Assembly: GCA_000158135.1 (NCBI GenBank)
Contig: DS999531.1
Coordinates: forward strand, 99,737-163,736
Direction: 5' to 3'
Source of the DNA: Rhodobacteraceae bacterium KLH11
Lineage (GTDB): Bacteria; Pseudomonadota; Alphaproteobacteria; Rhodobacterales; Rhodobacteraceae
Length of the DNA: 64,000 nucleotides
The position numbers were made by a program, and so were the translations under genes. Below, in pieces: positions 1 to 10,135 of the stretch. Each line of letters begins with the position of its first letter. Positions within the stretch are counted from its first letter, which is position 1. The notes beneath the pieces were generated by a model. The model saw only the letters and a list, made by a program, of their open reading frames with translations. It did no database searches and had not been told where the DNA came from.

Positions 1-2
1 AA

Positions 3-587
3 GCTTCTGGGCCCGCAGAACATGGACGGCCTGGCAGGGATTTTCTGCGACAGCACCCGCCCTCTTCTCCGTTGATGATGTTTTATGGCCAAGAGTTTCC
101 CGCCTTTCTGGAAGGTATGGCGCAGCTGTCGCATCTGGGATATCTGCCCGATGTCGCCCGCCTGGAACTGGCGCTGCGACAGGCCTATCACGCCGCCGAT
201 GGCGACCCTATTGATCCCGATGCGCTGAACATCCCGCCAGAGGATCTGATGGCGGCCAGACTGGCCCTTGCCCCGGCAACACAGGTTTTACACTCGGATT
301 GGCCAATTCATGCAATTTGGCTATTCAATACTCAGGACAATAGCCCTAAACCTGCGGCGGGCGCACAGGAGGTGCTGATCACGCGCCCTGACTACGACCC
401 TGTGCCACATCCGCTACCACCGGGTGGTGCAGCCTGGATCATGCGGATTCAGGATGGGCAGACCATCGGCCAGGCTTTTGAGGCCACGGTGGCAGAAACG
501 CCCGAATTTGACCTTGGAACCACTCTGGCACTGCTTTTACAGGGCGGTGCGATAACATCTGTGACTATCGAAAGGCTGGACACATGA
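3..587 (+). CDS. DUF2063 (HvfC/BufC-type) MNIO partner protein, left-truncated, apparent frameshift
   Basis: This is the C-terminal part of a DUF2063 protein. Members of the family pair with DUF692/MNIO metalloenzymes and are thought to present the precursor peptide for modification. The open frame runs in from the left edge, and the stretch RDFLRQHPP...YGQEFPAFLE at about 48-115 matches the N-terminal helical domain that ends in a conserved YG..FaxFLe segment. The first complete ATG (72) lies inside that domain, so it is not the natural start. The frame beginning at base 1 reads KLLGPQNMDGLA, which looks like the residues expected just before RDFL. One missing base near 42-46 would therefore join the two frames. 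The gene overlaps the following DoxX gene by 4 bases (ATGA). Family assignment is fairly sure; whether the frameshift is real cannot be decided here. Confidence 0.7.
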   Translation, partial: ASGPAEHGRPGRDFLRQHPPSSPLMMFYGQEFPAFLEGMAQLSHLGYLPDVARLELALRQAYHAADGDPIDPDALNIPPEDLMAARLALAPATQVLHSDWPIHAIWLFNTQDNSPKPAAGAQEVLITRPDYDPVPHPLPPGGAAWIMRIQDGQTIGQAFEATVAETPEFDLGTTLALLLQGGAITSVTIERLDT

Positions 588-1102
588 CTGCCCTGATCTC
601 AACTTACAACGAATCGATGGAAAAGGTGGACAATGCGTCCGGCTGGCTGACACCCACTCTGGCGCGGGTGATCTTTGTTGCCGTCCTGTTTGTCTATTAC
701 TGGAACTCGGCCACGCTGAAGATCGATGGTTCGATTTTCTCACCCTCGGCCGGTGCCTTCGGACAAATCTTCCCCAAAGCGGCCGAAGCCGTGCTGTATG
801 ATGTCAGCCAGATGTCCTTCTTCCAGCGTATCGTGATCTTTTTCGGCACACTTGCAGAATTCGCCCTGCCCATTCTCTTGCTGGTTGGCCTGCTGACCCG
901 GCTGGCCGCGCTTGCCATGATCGGTTTTATCTGGGTGCAAACCTTCACCGACGTGGTTGGTCATGGTGTCAAGCTGGGGGGGCTGTTCGACAACGCGATC
1001 ACGCTGATGGATCAGCGCGTCATGTGGACGTTCCTGATGCTGGTTATCGTGATCAACGGCGCAGGCCCATTTTCCGTGGATCGACTGCTGCGCCTGAAAT
1101 GA
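584..1102 (+). CDS. DoxX family membrane protein (HvfD-like)
   Basis: This 172-residue integral membrane protein of the DoxX family has four hydrophobic segments, at roughly residues 25-45, 80-105, 108-125 and 145-160. DoxX proteins are small inner-membrane proteins linked to redox or quinone chemistry. In HvfABCD/bufferin operons they are the usual last gene after the DUF692 enzyme and the DUF2063 protein. The ATG overlaps the stop of the DUF2063 gene, which suggests translational coupling and supports that context. The rest of the operon would lie left of the window. The exact role of DoxX in these operons is not known to me. Confidence 0.8.
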   Translation: MTALISTYNESMEKVDNASGWLTPTLARVIFVAVLFVYYWNSATLKIDGSIFSPSAGAFGQIFPKAAEAVLYDVSQMSFFQRIVIFFGTLAEFALPILLLVGLLTRLAALAMIGFIWVQTFTDVVGHGVKLGGLFDNAITLMDQRVMWTFLMLVIVINGAGPFSVDRLLRLK

Positions 1103-1103
1103 T

Positions 1104-1472
1104 CTAGAAATGTGCCTTGGGCTCGTCCGGTTTACCCGCGGCGAGCCCAAGAAAGCCCGCCACACCCGCGAATGCAATCGGGAACATGGTAAAGACGCCG
1201 AAACCAAAGGCGTAATACATCCCCGCCGCCGACATCAGCAACAAAACACCCGCGATCAAAGCGCGCGCATGCGCCATCGCGCCACCAACGATCGCCAATA
1301 GTGGCGCCACGATTGAGGCTGCCTGAACCAGACCGGGGTTATCCACCTGCTCGGCAATCCCCTCAATCTCCCCGAACTGTTCGATCAGTTCCACAAAGCC
1401 GTAGCCGAAAAAACCGACAATCATTCCGATCAGCCCGGCAATCACGCCCAGGATCATGGCTGCATTTCGCAT
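1104..1472 (-). CDS. small multi-pass membrane protein, unknown function
   Basis: This 122-residue protein has hydrophobic segments at about residues 5-25, 50-68, 72-92 and 93-110, plus a short charged tail (KPDEPKAHF). The layout resembles the DUF4064 group of small membrane proteins, but I cannot name a function. It converges with the DoxX gene: the two stops are one base apart, so the intergenic region has no room for a separate terminator. Confidence 0.6.
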   Translation of the reverse strand: MRNAAMILGVIAGLIGMIVGFFGYGFVELIEQFGEIEGIAEQVDNPGLVQAASIVAPLLAIVGGAMAHARALIAGVLLLMSAAGMYYAFGFGVFTMFPIAFAGVAGFLGLAAGKPDEPKAHF

Positions 1473-1514
1473 TCACAGGTCTCCGTTTGTTGCCCGTGTC
1501 ACATAGGGGGTCCT

Positions 1515-1832
1515 TCAGGTAACACCAAGCCCCTGACGGGTTTCGGACGTCCAACCCAGATACATCTGGTCGTCAGCCTCGATCAGAGGACGCTTCATCA
1601 GGGTTGGATGCTTCTGCAACAGCTCAAGCACGGGTTGATTGCGCGTCTCTTCATCCAACCCGCGCCAGGTTGTTGACCGGGTGTTGAGCAAAGCTTTGCC
1701 GAAATGTTCCAACGCTGCCGACAAGACAGGTTCGGGGACACCTTGGGCGCGAACATCGACAAATTCCGCATCTGGAAGTGATTTCAATGCCTTACGGCAG
1801 GTGTCACAGTTTTTTAACCCATAGAGGCGCAT
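1515..1832 (-). CDS. ArsC/Spx-family thioredoxin-fold protein (YffB-like)
   Basis: This 105-residue protein opens with a thioredoxin-fold strand followed by NCDTCRKA, a CxxC motif at about residues 9-12, as in the ArsC/Spx/YffB family. It also has the late KRPLIEAD segment typical of these proteins. The length is close to YffB rather than to true glutaredoxin-linked arsenate reductase. No ars genes lie nearby, so a role in arsenate reduction should not be assumed. It is a single gene on the minus strand. Confidence 0.8.
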   Translation of the reverse strand: MRLYGLKNCDTCRKALKSLPDAEFVDVRAQGVPEPVLSAALEHFGKALLNTRSTTWRGLDEETRNQPVLELLQKHPTLMKRPLIEADDQMYLGWTSETRQGLGVT

Positions 1833-2046
1833 CGTCGTTCTGATCCTGTATCTGCTGAGAATTCAGGCAAACCTGTCGGTCTGCCTCGGTTATTCTTGAT
1901 TTTTTACTTCACCGTGCAATGGTGAAAAAGACGAAACACGTAATTCGGGCTGTGTCGTGTGGGCGAACAGTGATGTGTTGCGGTTTTGTCAGGCACCGCC
2001 CCCACCGATTTGTGGGACAACGTGAAAGAAGAAGGAGACACGGGAA

Positions 2047-2253
2047 ATGCCAACCGGCACCGTGAAATGGTTTAATACAACCAAAGGCTATGGTTTTATT
2101 GCGCCCGATGAGGGTGGCAAAGATGTGTTTGTTCATATCTCGGCCGTAGAACGATCCGGTCTGACCGGACTCGCTGACAATCAGAAAGTCTCGTACGAGT
2201 TGCAGGACGGACGTGACGGCCGTCAGATGGCTGCTGATTTGAAGCCGCTATAA
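2047..2253 (+). CDS. cold-shock protein, CspA family
   Basis: This 68-residue single-domain cold-shock protein binds single-stranded RNA or DNA and acts as an RNA chaperone. RNP1 is visible as KGYGFIAPD and RNP2 as VFVHISAV. A strong ribosome binding site (GAAGGAGAC) lies just before the ATG. The 210 bases upstream contain no gene and would form the long 5' leader usual for this family, although I did not model its fold. A short GC hairpin follows the stop. Confidence 0.93.
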   Translation: MPTGTVKWFNTTKGYGFIAPDEGGKDVFVHISAVERSGLTGLADNQKVSYELQDGRDGRQMAADLKPL

Positions 2254-2258
2254 AGCAA

Positions 2259-2274
2259 GGCCCGTTTCGGGCGG
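2259..2274 (+). terminator. possible terminator hairpin after the cold-shock gene
   Basis: The arms GCCCG and CGGGC are separated by TTT and begin a few bases after the stop of the cold-shock gene. The downstream tract is A-rich rather than T-rich, so intrinsic termination on the plus strand would be weak. Confidence 0.35.
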
Positions 2275-2389
2275 GAAAAAGAAGGTTGGCGGCCAATTTC
2301 CGGCCGTTAACCGATATCAAGCCTCAGGGCGTATGACGCATCAAAGCTGGTTTGATGCGCCTGATCTGTGTTTTTCCGAATGAGAATAT

Positions 2390-3301
2390 TCATCCTTCGC
2401 GAATAACCGCTTCAAATTCGCGCCATTCCCGCGCGGTCATGCCCGAATTCTCTTTCGTAACCGTTTCGCCGCCGACCATCCGGCGCAGACAGGTCACCAT
2501 CTGAGCGGACAGGTTGACTGCCCCAAGGCGATAATCTTCAAACGCGCGGTAGGCAAAGGGCACCCAGTCAGCAACGATCTTGCACATCATGTCTGCGTAA
2601 ACCCGGATTTCGTACTGGGCATGCGGGTCGGCGCGCAAACGCAGGAAGTGGAACAGGTTATGCAAATCCACTTTCCAATACCATTGAGTATAGATGTTGG
2701 CGGGCAGGTTCATCCGCGCCAGCTCGCGTGCCAATCCCTGCTGCCCGTCCTGACCGATCATCGCTTCGTAATTGTCATAGCACCGGGCGCTGTCGGCCTT
2801 CAGAATCTCCAATACGCGCGCGGCCTCTTCGCCCTGCAGCGTGTCACCGCGGCCCTGATTATTGACCTCAGACTGCGCGGCCACGTGTTCGGGCGCGGGA
2901 ATGTAGAATTCCCGATCCAGAATCGAATAGCGGGCCGAATATTCATTCACATTCGCCGTCCGATGGCGAATCCACTGGCGGGCCACAAAGACGGGCAGTT
3001 TGACATGCAGCTTGATCTCGCACATCTCGAACGGGGTCGAGTGCCAGTGCCGCATCAGATAGCGGATCAGCCCTTCGTCATTCTGCACCGATTTGGTGCC
3101 TTTGCCATAAGACACGCGCGCCGCCTGACAGATCGCGGCGTCATCGCCCATATAGTCAATGACACGGACAAACCCGTGATCCAGCACTTGGTGTGCCGTG
3201 TACAGGTGATCTTCCATACCTTCGGCGACAACGCGGCGTGTCGGGTTCGATTGGGCGCGTTGCGCCTCGATCTCGGCCAGTTGGTCAGCAGACAGCGGCA
3301 T
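2390..3301 (-). CDS. thyX: flavin-dependent thymidylate synthase ThyX
   Basis: This enzyme makes dTMP from dUMP using methylene-tetrahydrofolate and FAD/NADPH. The 303-residue protein contains the ThyX signature RHR-x7-S ([11 protein letters not shown]), followed by the SARYS and EFYIP segments. I chose the ATG at 3301 because GGAAAGGAC sits in front of it and the residues after it match the family N-terminus. The longer open frame upstream, up to 3748, overlaps the glyoxalase gene and has no family similarity. No thyA is present in the window. Confidence 0.93.
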   Translation of the reverse strand: MPLSADQLAEIEAQRAQSNPTRRVVAEGMEDHLYTAHQVLDHGFVRVIDYMGDDAAICQAARVSYGKGTKSVQNDEGLIRYLMRHWHSTPFEMCEIKLHVKLPVFVARQWIRHRTANVNEYSARYSILDREFYIPAPEHVAAQSEVNNQGRGDTLQGEEAARVLEILKADSARCYDNYEAMIGQDGQQGLARELARMNLPANIYTQWYWKVDLHNLFHFLRLRADPHAQYEIRVYADMMCKIVADWVPFAYRAFEDYRLGAVNLSAQMVTCLRRMVGGETVTKENSGMTAREWREFEAVIREG

Positions 3302-3478
3302 GAAATTGTCCTTTCCAGCAATGAGTCGCTCACCACTATATATCGGCTTTCCATCTATCGGAACCACGATATGTGCGGCTTTGCGCTCTAATTTGGAAAT
3401 CTGCCTGACCTGCCCCTCGACATGGGGTTGCGGCGCGCTAAGCTGCTGGGCATCACAAGCAATGTAAGGAAAGTCTCG

Positions 3479-3907
3479 ATGGGGCTGACATATCTTCACA
3501 CCATGGTCCGCGTCATGGATCTTGAGAAATCCATGGCGTTTTATGAGCTTCTGGGTCTGAAGGAAACCCGCCGCTATCAGAGCGAGGCGGGCCGGTTTAC
3601 ACTGGTTTATCTTGCCCCTCCAGGACAGGAAGATGCTCCGCTCGAACTGACTTATAACTGGGATGGCGATGATGGGCTGCCCGCAGACAGCCGCCATTTC
3701 GGGCATCTGGCCTATGGGGTCGACAATATCTACGAGACCTGCAAGCACCTGCAGGATAATGGCATTGTGATCAATCGCCCGCCGCGCGACGGGCGCATGG
3801 CATTTATACGCTCACCTGACAATATCTCGATCGAGTTGCTGCAAAATGGAGACGCGCTGGAACCGGCGGAACCCTGGGCCAGCATGGAAAGCACCGGCCA
3901 CTGGTGA
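3479..3907 (+). CDS. gloA: glyoxalase I (lactoylglutathione lyase)
   Basis: This 142-residue protein of the vicinal oxygen chelate fold isomerises the methylglyoxal-glutathione hemithioacetal to lactoylglutathione. It opens with [18 protein letters not shown] and carries metal-ligand motifs including the first-domain His, the LELTYNW glutamate and GHLAYGVDN. The late [11 protein letters not shown] segment carries the last Glu ligand. The start at 3479 fits the family; an upstream in-frame ATG at 3422 would add an unrelated extension. The stop overlaps the GTG of the next gene. Confidence 0.88.
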   Translation: MGLTYLHTMVRVMDLEKSMAFYELLGLKETRRYQSEAGRFTLVYLAPPGQEDAPLELTYNWDGDDGLPADSRHFGHLAYGVDNIYETCKHLQDNGIVINRPPRDGRMAFIRSPDNISIELLQNGDALEPAEPWASMESTGHW

Positions 3908-4608
3908 TCCGCTGGCTGGGAGCGCTGGGGCTTGCCCTGACGGGCGGCCCCCTTTGGGCCGAGCAATGCCGCCTTGCTCTGGCGTTGGCGATGGATATCT
4001 CGACCTCGGTCAACGCCACCGAGGACGCCTTGCAGCGCCAAGGCCTGGCCGCCGCATTGATCGCGCCCGAGGTGCAAAAAGCGTTCTTTCTTTCGCCGCA
4101 ACCTGTGGCGCTGGCGGCCTATGAATGGTCCGGCAGTTTCAACCAAAAGCTGCTGCTGGATTGGCAGGTGATCAGGACAACCGCTGATTTGACCGCTGCC
4201 GCCCACAGGATCGGAGTTTCTGAACGATCAACCAATGACTCTCCCACCGCGATGGGGCATGCGCTGGCTTATGGGGCGGCCCTGATGCAACGCGCCCCGC
4301 GATGCCTGTTTCAGACCATCGATATTTCGGCAGATGGCAAGAATAACGATGGCTACGGCCCGCAGATTGCCTATAAACATTTTCCCTTCAGCACCACCAC
4401 CGTCAACGGGCTGGTCATCAACGCTTCTGATTTCGAAGGCGAGGTTGATCTGATCCCGTTCTTCCGGGATCAGGTCCTGCACGGCCCCGGCGCTTTTCTT
4501 GAGGTCGCCTCGGGCTTTGATGATTTCGAACGCGCCATGCGCAGGAAACTTGAAAGGGAACTCAAGATACTCGAACTCAGTGAGATCTGGCCCCGCGACC
4601 TGCCCTGA
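3904..4608 (+). CDS. DUF1194 exported von Willebrand-A-like protein
   Basis: This 234-residue protein has a cleavable signal peptide ([19 protein letters not shown]) followed by a domain of the DUF1194 family. That family resembles VWA domains: the MIDAS-like motif DISTSVN is seen near residue 30, and DGKNND near 145. A periplasmic or secreted metal-dependent adhesion or binding role is plausible but unproven. It begins with GTG overlapping the glyoxalase stop by four bases, so the two are probably co-transcribed. It converges with the MarR gene. Confidence 0.8.
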   Translation: MIRWLGALGLALTGGPLWAEQCRLALALAMDISTSVNATEDALQRQGLAAALIAPEVQKAFFLSPQPVALAAYEWSGSFNQKLLLDWQVIRTTADLTAAAHRIGVSERSTNDSPTAMGHALAYGAALMQRAPRCLFQTIDISADGKNNDGYGPQIAYKHFPFSTTTVNGLVINASDFEGEVDLIPFFRDQVLHGPGAFLEVASGFDDFERAMRRKLERELKILELSEIWPRDLP

Positions 4609-4620
4609 CACGCCCGAAAG

Positions 4621-5118
4621 TCAGTAGATATAGCGGATCTGATCGGTCCAGTATCGTTCGACCCGGCGCAGGGATCCGGTAATTTCCTCAATCCCCTCGG
4701 CCCCGATCACCCCGCGATTTTGCAACCCTTCCGCGTGACGCGCGAACAGGTCAGACACGATATCGCGAATCTCACGCCCCCGGGGGGTCAGGCGGACGCG
4801 AACCGACCGGCGGTCAATCTCGCACCTTTGATGGTGCATATAGCCCATCTCGACCAGTTTCTTGAGGTTATAACTGACATTGCTGCCCTGATAATAACCA
4901 CGGCTTTTCAGTTCGCCTGCTGTGACCTCGTGATCGCCGATATTGAACAGCAGCAAGGCCTGTACCGCATTGATCTCCAACACGCCTACGCGTTCGAATT
5001 CGTCCTTGATCACGTCCAGAAGCAAGCGGTGCAGACGTTCAACCAATGCCAGTGCTTCCAGGTAACTGGTCATGAACCCCTTGGCCCCCGGCGCGGTGAC
5101 CTGCAACTCCATACTCAT
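4621..5118 (-). CDS. MarR-family transcriptional regulator (LdtR-like)
   Basis: This 165-residue winged-helix regulator has the helix-turn-helix at about residues 65-90 (TAGELKSRGYYQGSNVSY) and the wing with DRRSVRVRLTPRG, both typical of MarR proteins. The long N-terminal helix and the strong conservation pattern recall LdtR-type regulators of alphaproteobacteria. The target is not evident from the neighbours: an SdhE gene lies 14 bases upstream and reads in the same direction. Confidence 0.82.
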   Translation of the reverse strand: MSMELQVTAPGAKGFMTSYLEALALVERLHRLLLDVIKDEFERVGVLEINAVQALLLFNIGDHEVTAGELKSRGYYQGSNVSYNLKKLVEMGYMHHQRCEIDRRSVRVRLTPRGREIRDIVSDLFARHAEGLQNRGVIGAEGIEEITGSLRRVERYWTDQIRYIY

Positions 5119-5131
5119 CCGAACCTCCGAT

Positions 5132-5452
5132 TCATCGCGCTGTTTCTGAAAACATGACGCGAATTTCCGAAAAATCGGTTAAGCTTGGTTTTTCTCTATT
5201 TTGAAATGTTTGCGCGATATCCGCGATCAAATTTTCCAACCGGGCGGGCGGTTGGGCCTGACCTGTCACCCATTGATAGAGGTCCTGATCATTTTCGTGC
5301 AGCAGCGCGTCATAGGTTTCCAATCCAACGTCATCCATGGATGACAGGTTGCGATCGGCATACGCGGTCAGGATCAGATCCATCTCTTTGATCCCACGCC
5401 GCATCGAGCGCATTTTCATACGTTTGATCCGTATGTCACGAGGTTCTGTCAT
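5132..5452 (-). CDS. sdhE: succinate dehydrogenase assembly factor SdhE
   Basis: This small 106-residue protein helps attach FAD covalently to the succinate dehydrogenase flavoprotein. The conserved RGxxE motif is present (MRRGIKEMD, about residues 18-26), followed by an acidic helical segment with YDALL and DLYQWVTG as in the family. The stop of the XRE regulator gene upstream overlaps its start by four bases, so the two form a tight minus-strand pair. Confidence 0.85.
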   Translation of the reverse strand: MTEPRDIRIKRMKMRSMRRGIKEMDLILTAYADRNLSSMDDVGLETYDALLHENDQDLYQWVTGQAQPPARLENLIADIAQTFQNREKPSLTDFSEIRVMFSETAR

Positions 5453-5841
5453 TCCGCGCGTTCCAGTTTCAATCGCAATGCCTTTTCAACGCGAGCCAGC
5501 CGTTCCGAGTTGGCGCGCATCTCGCCCCGGATCGCCCGCAGCTCGCCCACCAGCTGGTTCAGTTCGACATCGGTATCACCCGCCAGAGCGGTGGCAACGG
5601 TGCCGTCACCTTCCCCCGTCAGCAGCCACATGATCGAAACATTGAGCATTCCGGCCATCATCGACAGTTTGTTGGCGCGGGGCTCGGACAGGTCATCCTC
5701 CCACGCGACGATCGTCGCTTTTTTAACCCCCAACCGGCGCGCCAGCTGGGTCTGGGTCATGCCCGCAGCCTCACGCGCGCCCGCGACGCGATCTCCGAAA
5801 GTCGCCGTGTCCGGCCCGAACCAGTCCTGCTCATCGTGCAT
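5449..5841 (-). CDS. XRE-type helix-turn-helix regulator
   Basis: This 130-residue protein has a Cro/C1-type helix-turn-helix at about residues 14-68 (MTQTQLARRLGVKKATIVAWE) and a C-terminal coiled coil rich in Glu and Arg. I placed the start at 5841 because it gives the compact N-terminus common to the roseobacter family. Upstream in-frame codons reach into the region before the aminotransferase gene. It is divergent from the aminotransferase and overlaps sdhE. Confidence 0.78.
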   Translation of the reverse strand: MHDEQDWFGPDTATFGDRVAGAREAAGMTQTQLARRLGVKKATIVAWEDDLSEPRANKLSMMAGMLNVSIMWLLTGEGDGTVATALAGDTDVELNQLVGELRAIRGEMRANSERLARVEKALRLKLERAE

Positions 5842-5912
5842 CGAGGTCTCCAATACATGGATTTCAATTGGCTTGATCGATATTTCGCCGCACCCTATGA
5901 CAGTCAGGCTGA

Positions 5913-7136
<1,224 letters not shown>

Positions 7137-7143
7137 GGTTGCC

Positions 7144-7545
7144 ATGTCCACCGCCCTGCCCGAGTATTACTTCCGCATCCGCGAGAATGGTGCTGCGGTG
7201 TTCCGGATCGACACGGAAAACCGCCAGCGCCGGATCGAGATGGACCAGATCGCCGTGATCAACATCCGCAATGGCGAGGTCAAGCCACAAGGCCAGCGCG
7301 TGCTGACCGAGGCTGACAAAACCGAAATCGCGCGCTGGATGGAGACGCGCAAAGATCTGCTGGCCCGGCGCGATATCGATGACATTCACCGTACGATCGA
7401 CCACATGAATCTGACCACCCAATGGGCGCAATCCAAAGCCACCGAGAAACAGCTGGACGAGGTGACAGATCGGCTGTTGATGGCGATGCACGATCTGCGT
7501 TCCGTCCTCGTGCGCAAGAAATCCGACCGGATCGGCAAGGGCTAA
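7144..7545 (+). CDS. conserved hypothetical protein of Rhodobacteraceae type
   Basis: This 133-residue soluble protein has no signal peptide. Its N-terminal beta-rich part (EYYFRIRENGAAVFRI) is followed by a charged helical tail (residues 60-133). It starts 7 bases after the aminotransferase stop with a nearby GAGGT, so it is probably co-transcribed. I do not recognise a named family. It converges with the MATE gene. Confidence 0.65.
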   Translation: MSTALPEYYFRIRENGAAVFRIDTENRQRRIEMDQIAVINIRNGEVKPQGQRVLTEADKTEIARWMETRKDLLARRDIDDIHRTIDHMNLTTQWAQSKATEKQLDEVTDRLLMAMHDLRSVLVRKKSDRIGKG

Positions 7546-7549
7546 GCCC

Positions 7550-8902
7550 TCAGGCGGGCGCGTATCGCACATCCTGCACGGACCGGAACCAGAACCGGGC
7601 CATCAACAAGACCGCCGCGCATGCAAGCCCCAGCACGAGACCCAGCCAGACGCCAATCCCGTCCATCCCCAGCACAAAACCAAAGTAATACGACGCCGGT
7701 ATTCCGACCGCCCAATAGCTGAGCGCCGCCATGACCATCGGCACCCTGGCATCCTGCAAACCCCGCAACAGGCCAAGCGCGATCACCTGCGCCCCGTCGA
7801 CCAGCTGGAACAGCGCCGCCATGGCCAGCAACCCGGCACCGATCAGCAATATCTGGGGGCGCAACGGATCATCGGCTTCCATGAACAGCGAAATCAGCTG
7901 CTCGGCGCAGGTCAGGAACAGGATAATTGTCAGTACCGACATGATCAGGGACATGATTGTCACCGCGATGGCACCTTTCTCAAGATGCGCGCGATCCTGT
8001 CGGCCCAGCGCGTTTCCTGCCCGGATCGTTGCCACATTCGACAGACCCAGATGCAGCATGAAGGTTGCCGAGGTCAGATTCAGCGCAATCCCATGCGCCG
8101 CCAGCGGCACCTGCCCCAACCACCCCATCATGACAGCCGACGTTGCGAACAGGGAAACCTCAGCCAGATTTGTCAGGCCAATTGGCACGCCCAGCTTCAG
8201 AACACTAAAGAACATCTCGGAATCCGGGCGCCAGAAGCGCTGAAACAGGCTGTGCTCTGGCATCACCCAAACCGCATAGATCACGACAGCAGCAAGGGAA
8301 ACACCCTGCGTCAGCAACGAGGCGATGGCCGCACCGGTCACGCCCAGCTCGGGCGCGCCCCAGTTTCCGAAGATCAGCGCATAATTCGTAGTGCCGTTGA
8401 CGATTGCGGCGATCACCGTAATCCACAGTACGACCTGTGTGCGCTCCAACGCGGCCAGATAGGATTTCAGCACCATCACCAACAGCGCCGGAAACAGCCC
8501 CCACCCGGCAACGCGCAAATACTGCGAGGCGATCTCGGCCACTTCCGGTTCCTGCTTCAGCGCGATCAGAACCGGGTAGGACCACCACAACAACGGCATC
8601 ATGATCGTGGCATAGATCAGTGACAACCACAGCCCCATCCGGGTCGAGCGTCGGATGCTGGTTTCGTCCTCTTCGGCGGCAGCGGTCGCTACCATCGGCA
8701 TGACGGCCCAGCCGAACCCTGCCCCAAACAGGAACAACACAAAGAAATAGCTGCTGGCCAGCGTAACAGACGCCAGGGCTTTGACCCCATACCATCCCAG
8801 CATGACGGTATCGGTCAACCCGATCGCATACTGCGCCAGATGCCCGCCAATCAACGGCAGACCCAGAACCGCAATCGCGCGGAAATGGCCGGGATATGTC
8901 AT
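7550..8902 (-). CDS. MATE family efflux transporter
   Basis: This 450-residue, 12-segment membrane protein of the MATE (NorM/DinF) family exports cationic compounds in exchange for Na+ or H+. The N-terminus reads AVLGLPLIGGHLAQYAIGLTD, as in the family, and the two six-helix halves are recognisable, the second beginning near LKLGVPIGLTNLAEVSL. I chose the ATG at 8902 because GAGAAAGG lies about five bases before it; an ATG at 8914 and one at 8950 are alternatives. The substrate is unknown. Confidence 0.88.
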   Translation of the reverse strand: MTYPGHFRAIAVLGLPLIGGHLAQYAIGLTDTVMLGWYGVKALASVTLASSYFFVLFLFGAGFGWAVMPMVATAAAEEDETSIRRSTRMGLWLSLIYATIMMPLLWWSYPVLIALKQEPEVAEIASQYLRVAGWGLFPALLVMVLKSYLAALERTQVVLWITVIAAIVNGTTNYALIFGNWGAPELGVTGAAIASLLTQGVSLAAVVIYAVWVMPEHSLFQRFWRPDSEMFFSVLKLGVPIGLTNLAEVSLFATSAVMMGWLGQVPLAAHGIALNLTSATFMLHLGLSNVATIRAGNALGRQDRAHLEKGAIAVTIMSLIMSVLTIILFLTCAEQLISLFMEADDPLRPQILLIGAGLLAMAALFQLVDGAQVIALGLLRGLQDARVPMVMAALSYWAVGIPASYYFGFVLGMDGIGVWLGLVLGLACAAVLLMARFWFRSVQDVRYAPA

Positions 8903-9034
8903 GACCTTTCTCATCCGGCCAGCCTTAGGCTTGCGCTGTGTCCGAGACAAGAGTGGAACTCAAAAATCTCAAAACGAGACCAAAAGCATCAAGGCAACAC
9001 AAGGCCACCACCCTGCGGAGCGTTGGCCCCGTAA

Positions 9035-9964
9035 TCAGCCGACCTTTGCATCCGGATGCAACGCCGTTCCCAGAATATGCTCTGACCGGTGGATCACATG
9101 GTGGGCCTGTCCAACAATCAAAGGATCAGCTTCGCCAACCACTTGCTTGTTCTTGTCAGGATAATCCAGGGTCGACAGGAAATGGCGTATGCAGTTCAGG
9201 CGCGCGCGCTTCTTGTCGTTGGACTTGACGATGGTCCAGGGGGCATCGGCTGTGTCCGTATAAAAGAACATCGCCTCTTTCGCCTCGGTATAGTCATCCC
9301 ACTTGCTCAGGCTGGCCTTGTCGATGGGCGACAGCTTCCATTGTTTCAGCGGATCGATCTCACGGCTTCGGAAGCGACGTTGCTGTTCCTGTTGCGTGAC
9401 CGAGAACCAGTATTTGTAAAGCTGAATACCCGAGCGAACCAGCATCCGCTCCAACTCGGGTGTCTGGCGCATGAACTCCAGATATTCGTTGGGTGAACAG
9501 AACCCCATCACCCGCTCGACACCCGCCCGGTTGTACCAGGAGCGATCATAGAACACCATCTCGCCCACGGTCGGCAGTTGCTGCACATAGCGCTGGTAAT
9601 ACCACTGGCCCTTTTCTTCATCCGTCGGCTTGTTCAGCGCAACCACACGGGCCTGACGCGGGTTCAGATGCTCCATGAACCGTTTGATCGTCCCGCCCTT
9701 GCCAGCGGCGTCCCGGCCCTCAAACAGCAACACAAACCGCTGCCCGGTTTCCTGCGCCCACAATTGCACCTTCAGCAGCTCGGCCTGCAATTCGGCCTTT
9801 TGCGCCTCATACGCCTTGCGCGCCATCTTGCGGCCATAAGGATACCGGCCGCTTTCAAAGGCCTGACGGATTTTCTCGGGGCTCGGTGCCACAGCCTCTG
9901 CTTTCGCCGCGGCTACAGCCTTGATCTGAGATGATTTCTGATTGGTCTGGGGCGTTGCATCCAT
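9035..9964 (-). CDS. ppk2: polyphosphate kinase 2 (PPK2)
   Basis: This 309-residue enzyme uses polyphosphate to phosphorylate nucleoside di- or monophosphates. Walker A is FEGRDAAGKGGTIKRF (about residues 83-98). The lid and Walker B regions follow with YDRSWYNRAGVERVMGF and FRSREIDPLKQWKLSPID, all typical of class I PPK2. The start at 9964 is preceded by GGAGAACC. The N-terminal 40 residues are Ala/Lys-rich and poorly conserved. Confidence 0.92.
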   Translation of the reverse strand: MDATPQTNQKSSQIKAVAAAKAEAVAPSPEKIRQAFESGRYPYGRKMARKAYEAQKAELQAELLKVQLWAQETGQRFVLLFEGRDAAGKGGTIKRFMEHLNPRQARVVALNKPTDEEKGQWYYQRYVQQLPTVGEMVFYDRSWYNRAGVERVMGFCSPNEYLEFMRQTPELERMLVRSGIQLYKYWFSVTQQEQQRRFRSREIDPLKQWKLSPIDKASLSKWDDYTEAKEAMFFYTDTADAPWTIVKSNDKKRARLNCIRHFLSTLDYPDKNKQVVGEADPLIVGQAHHVIHRSEHILGTALHPDAKVG

Positions 9965-10115
9965 ACAGGTTCTCCTCGGGTTCACTGTCCGGGAGGATGC
10001 CTAGCAGAGGGTTTCAGCTCACGCTTTGATTGGTATCAAACTAACTTATGATTTCTCGCCCGGGAAAGGATGCGTCCCAATCCGTCTTCATCTTTTCAGA
10101 AATACTCCGGGGTGC

Positions 10116-10135
10116 GCGAGGGGCTGGCCCCTCGC
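10116..10135 (-). terminator. strong hairpin between ppk2 and the AhpD-like gene
   Basis: The arms GCGAGGGG and CCCCTCGC enclose a CTGG loop, directly after the stop of the minus-strand AhpD-like gene. On the minus strand it is followed within about 20 bases by a T-rich stretch (AGTATTTCTG). It may terminate that gene. The flank TCTTTTCAGAAATACTCCGG is one I recognise as recurring in roseobacter genomes, so this may be a dispersed repeat used as a terminator. Confidence 0.55.

Noticed and set aside
2390-3748. Longer ThyX frame starting at 3748
   Set aside because: The extension overlaps the glyoxalase gene on the other strand and has no similarity to ThyX; the start at 3301 has a good ribosome binding site.
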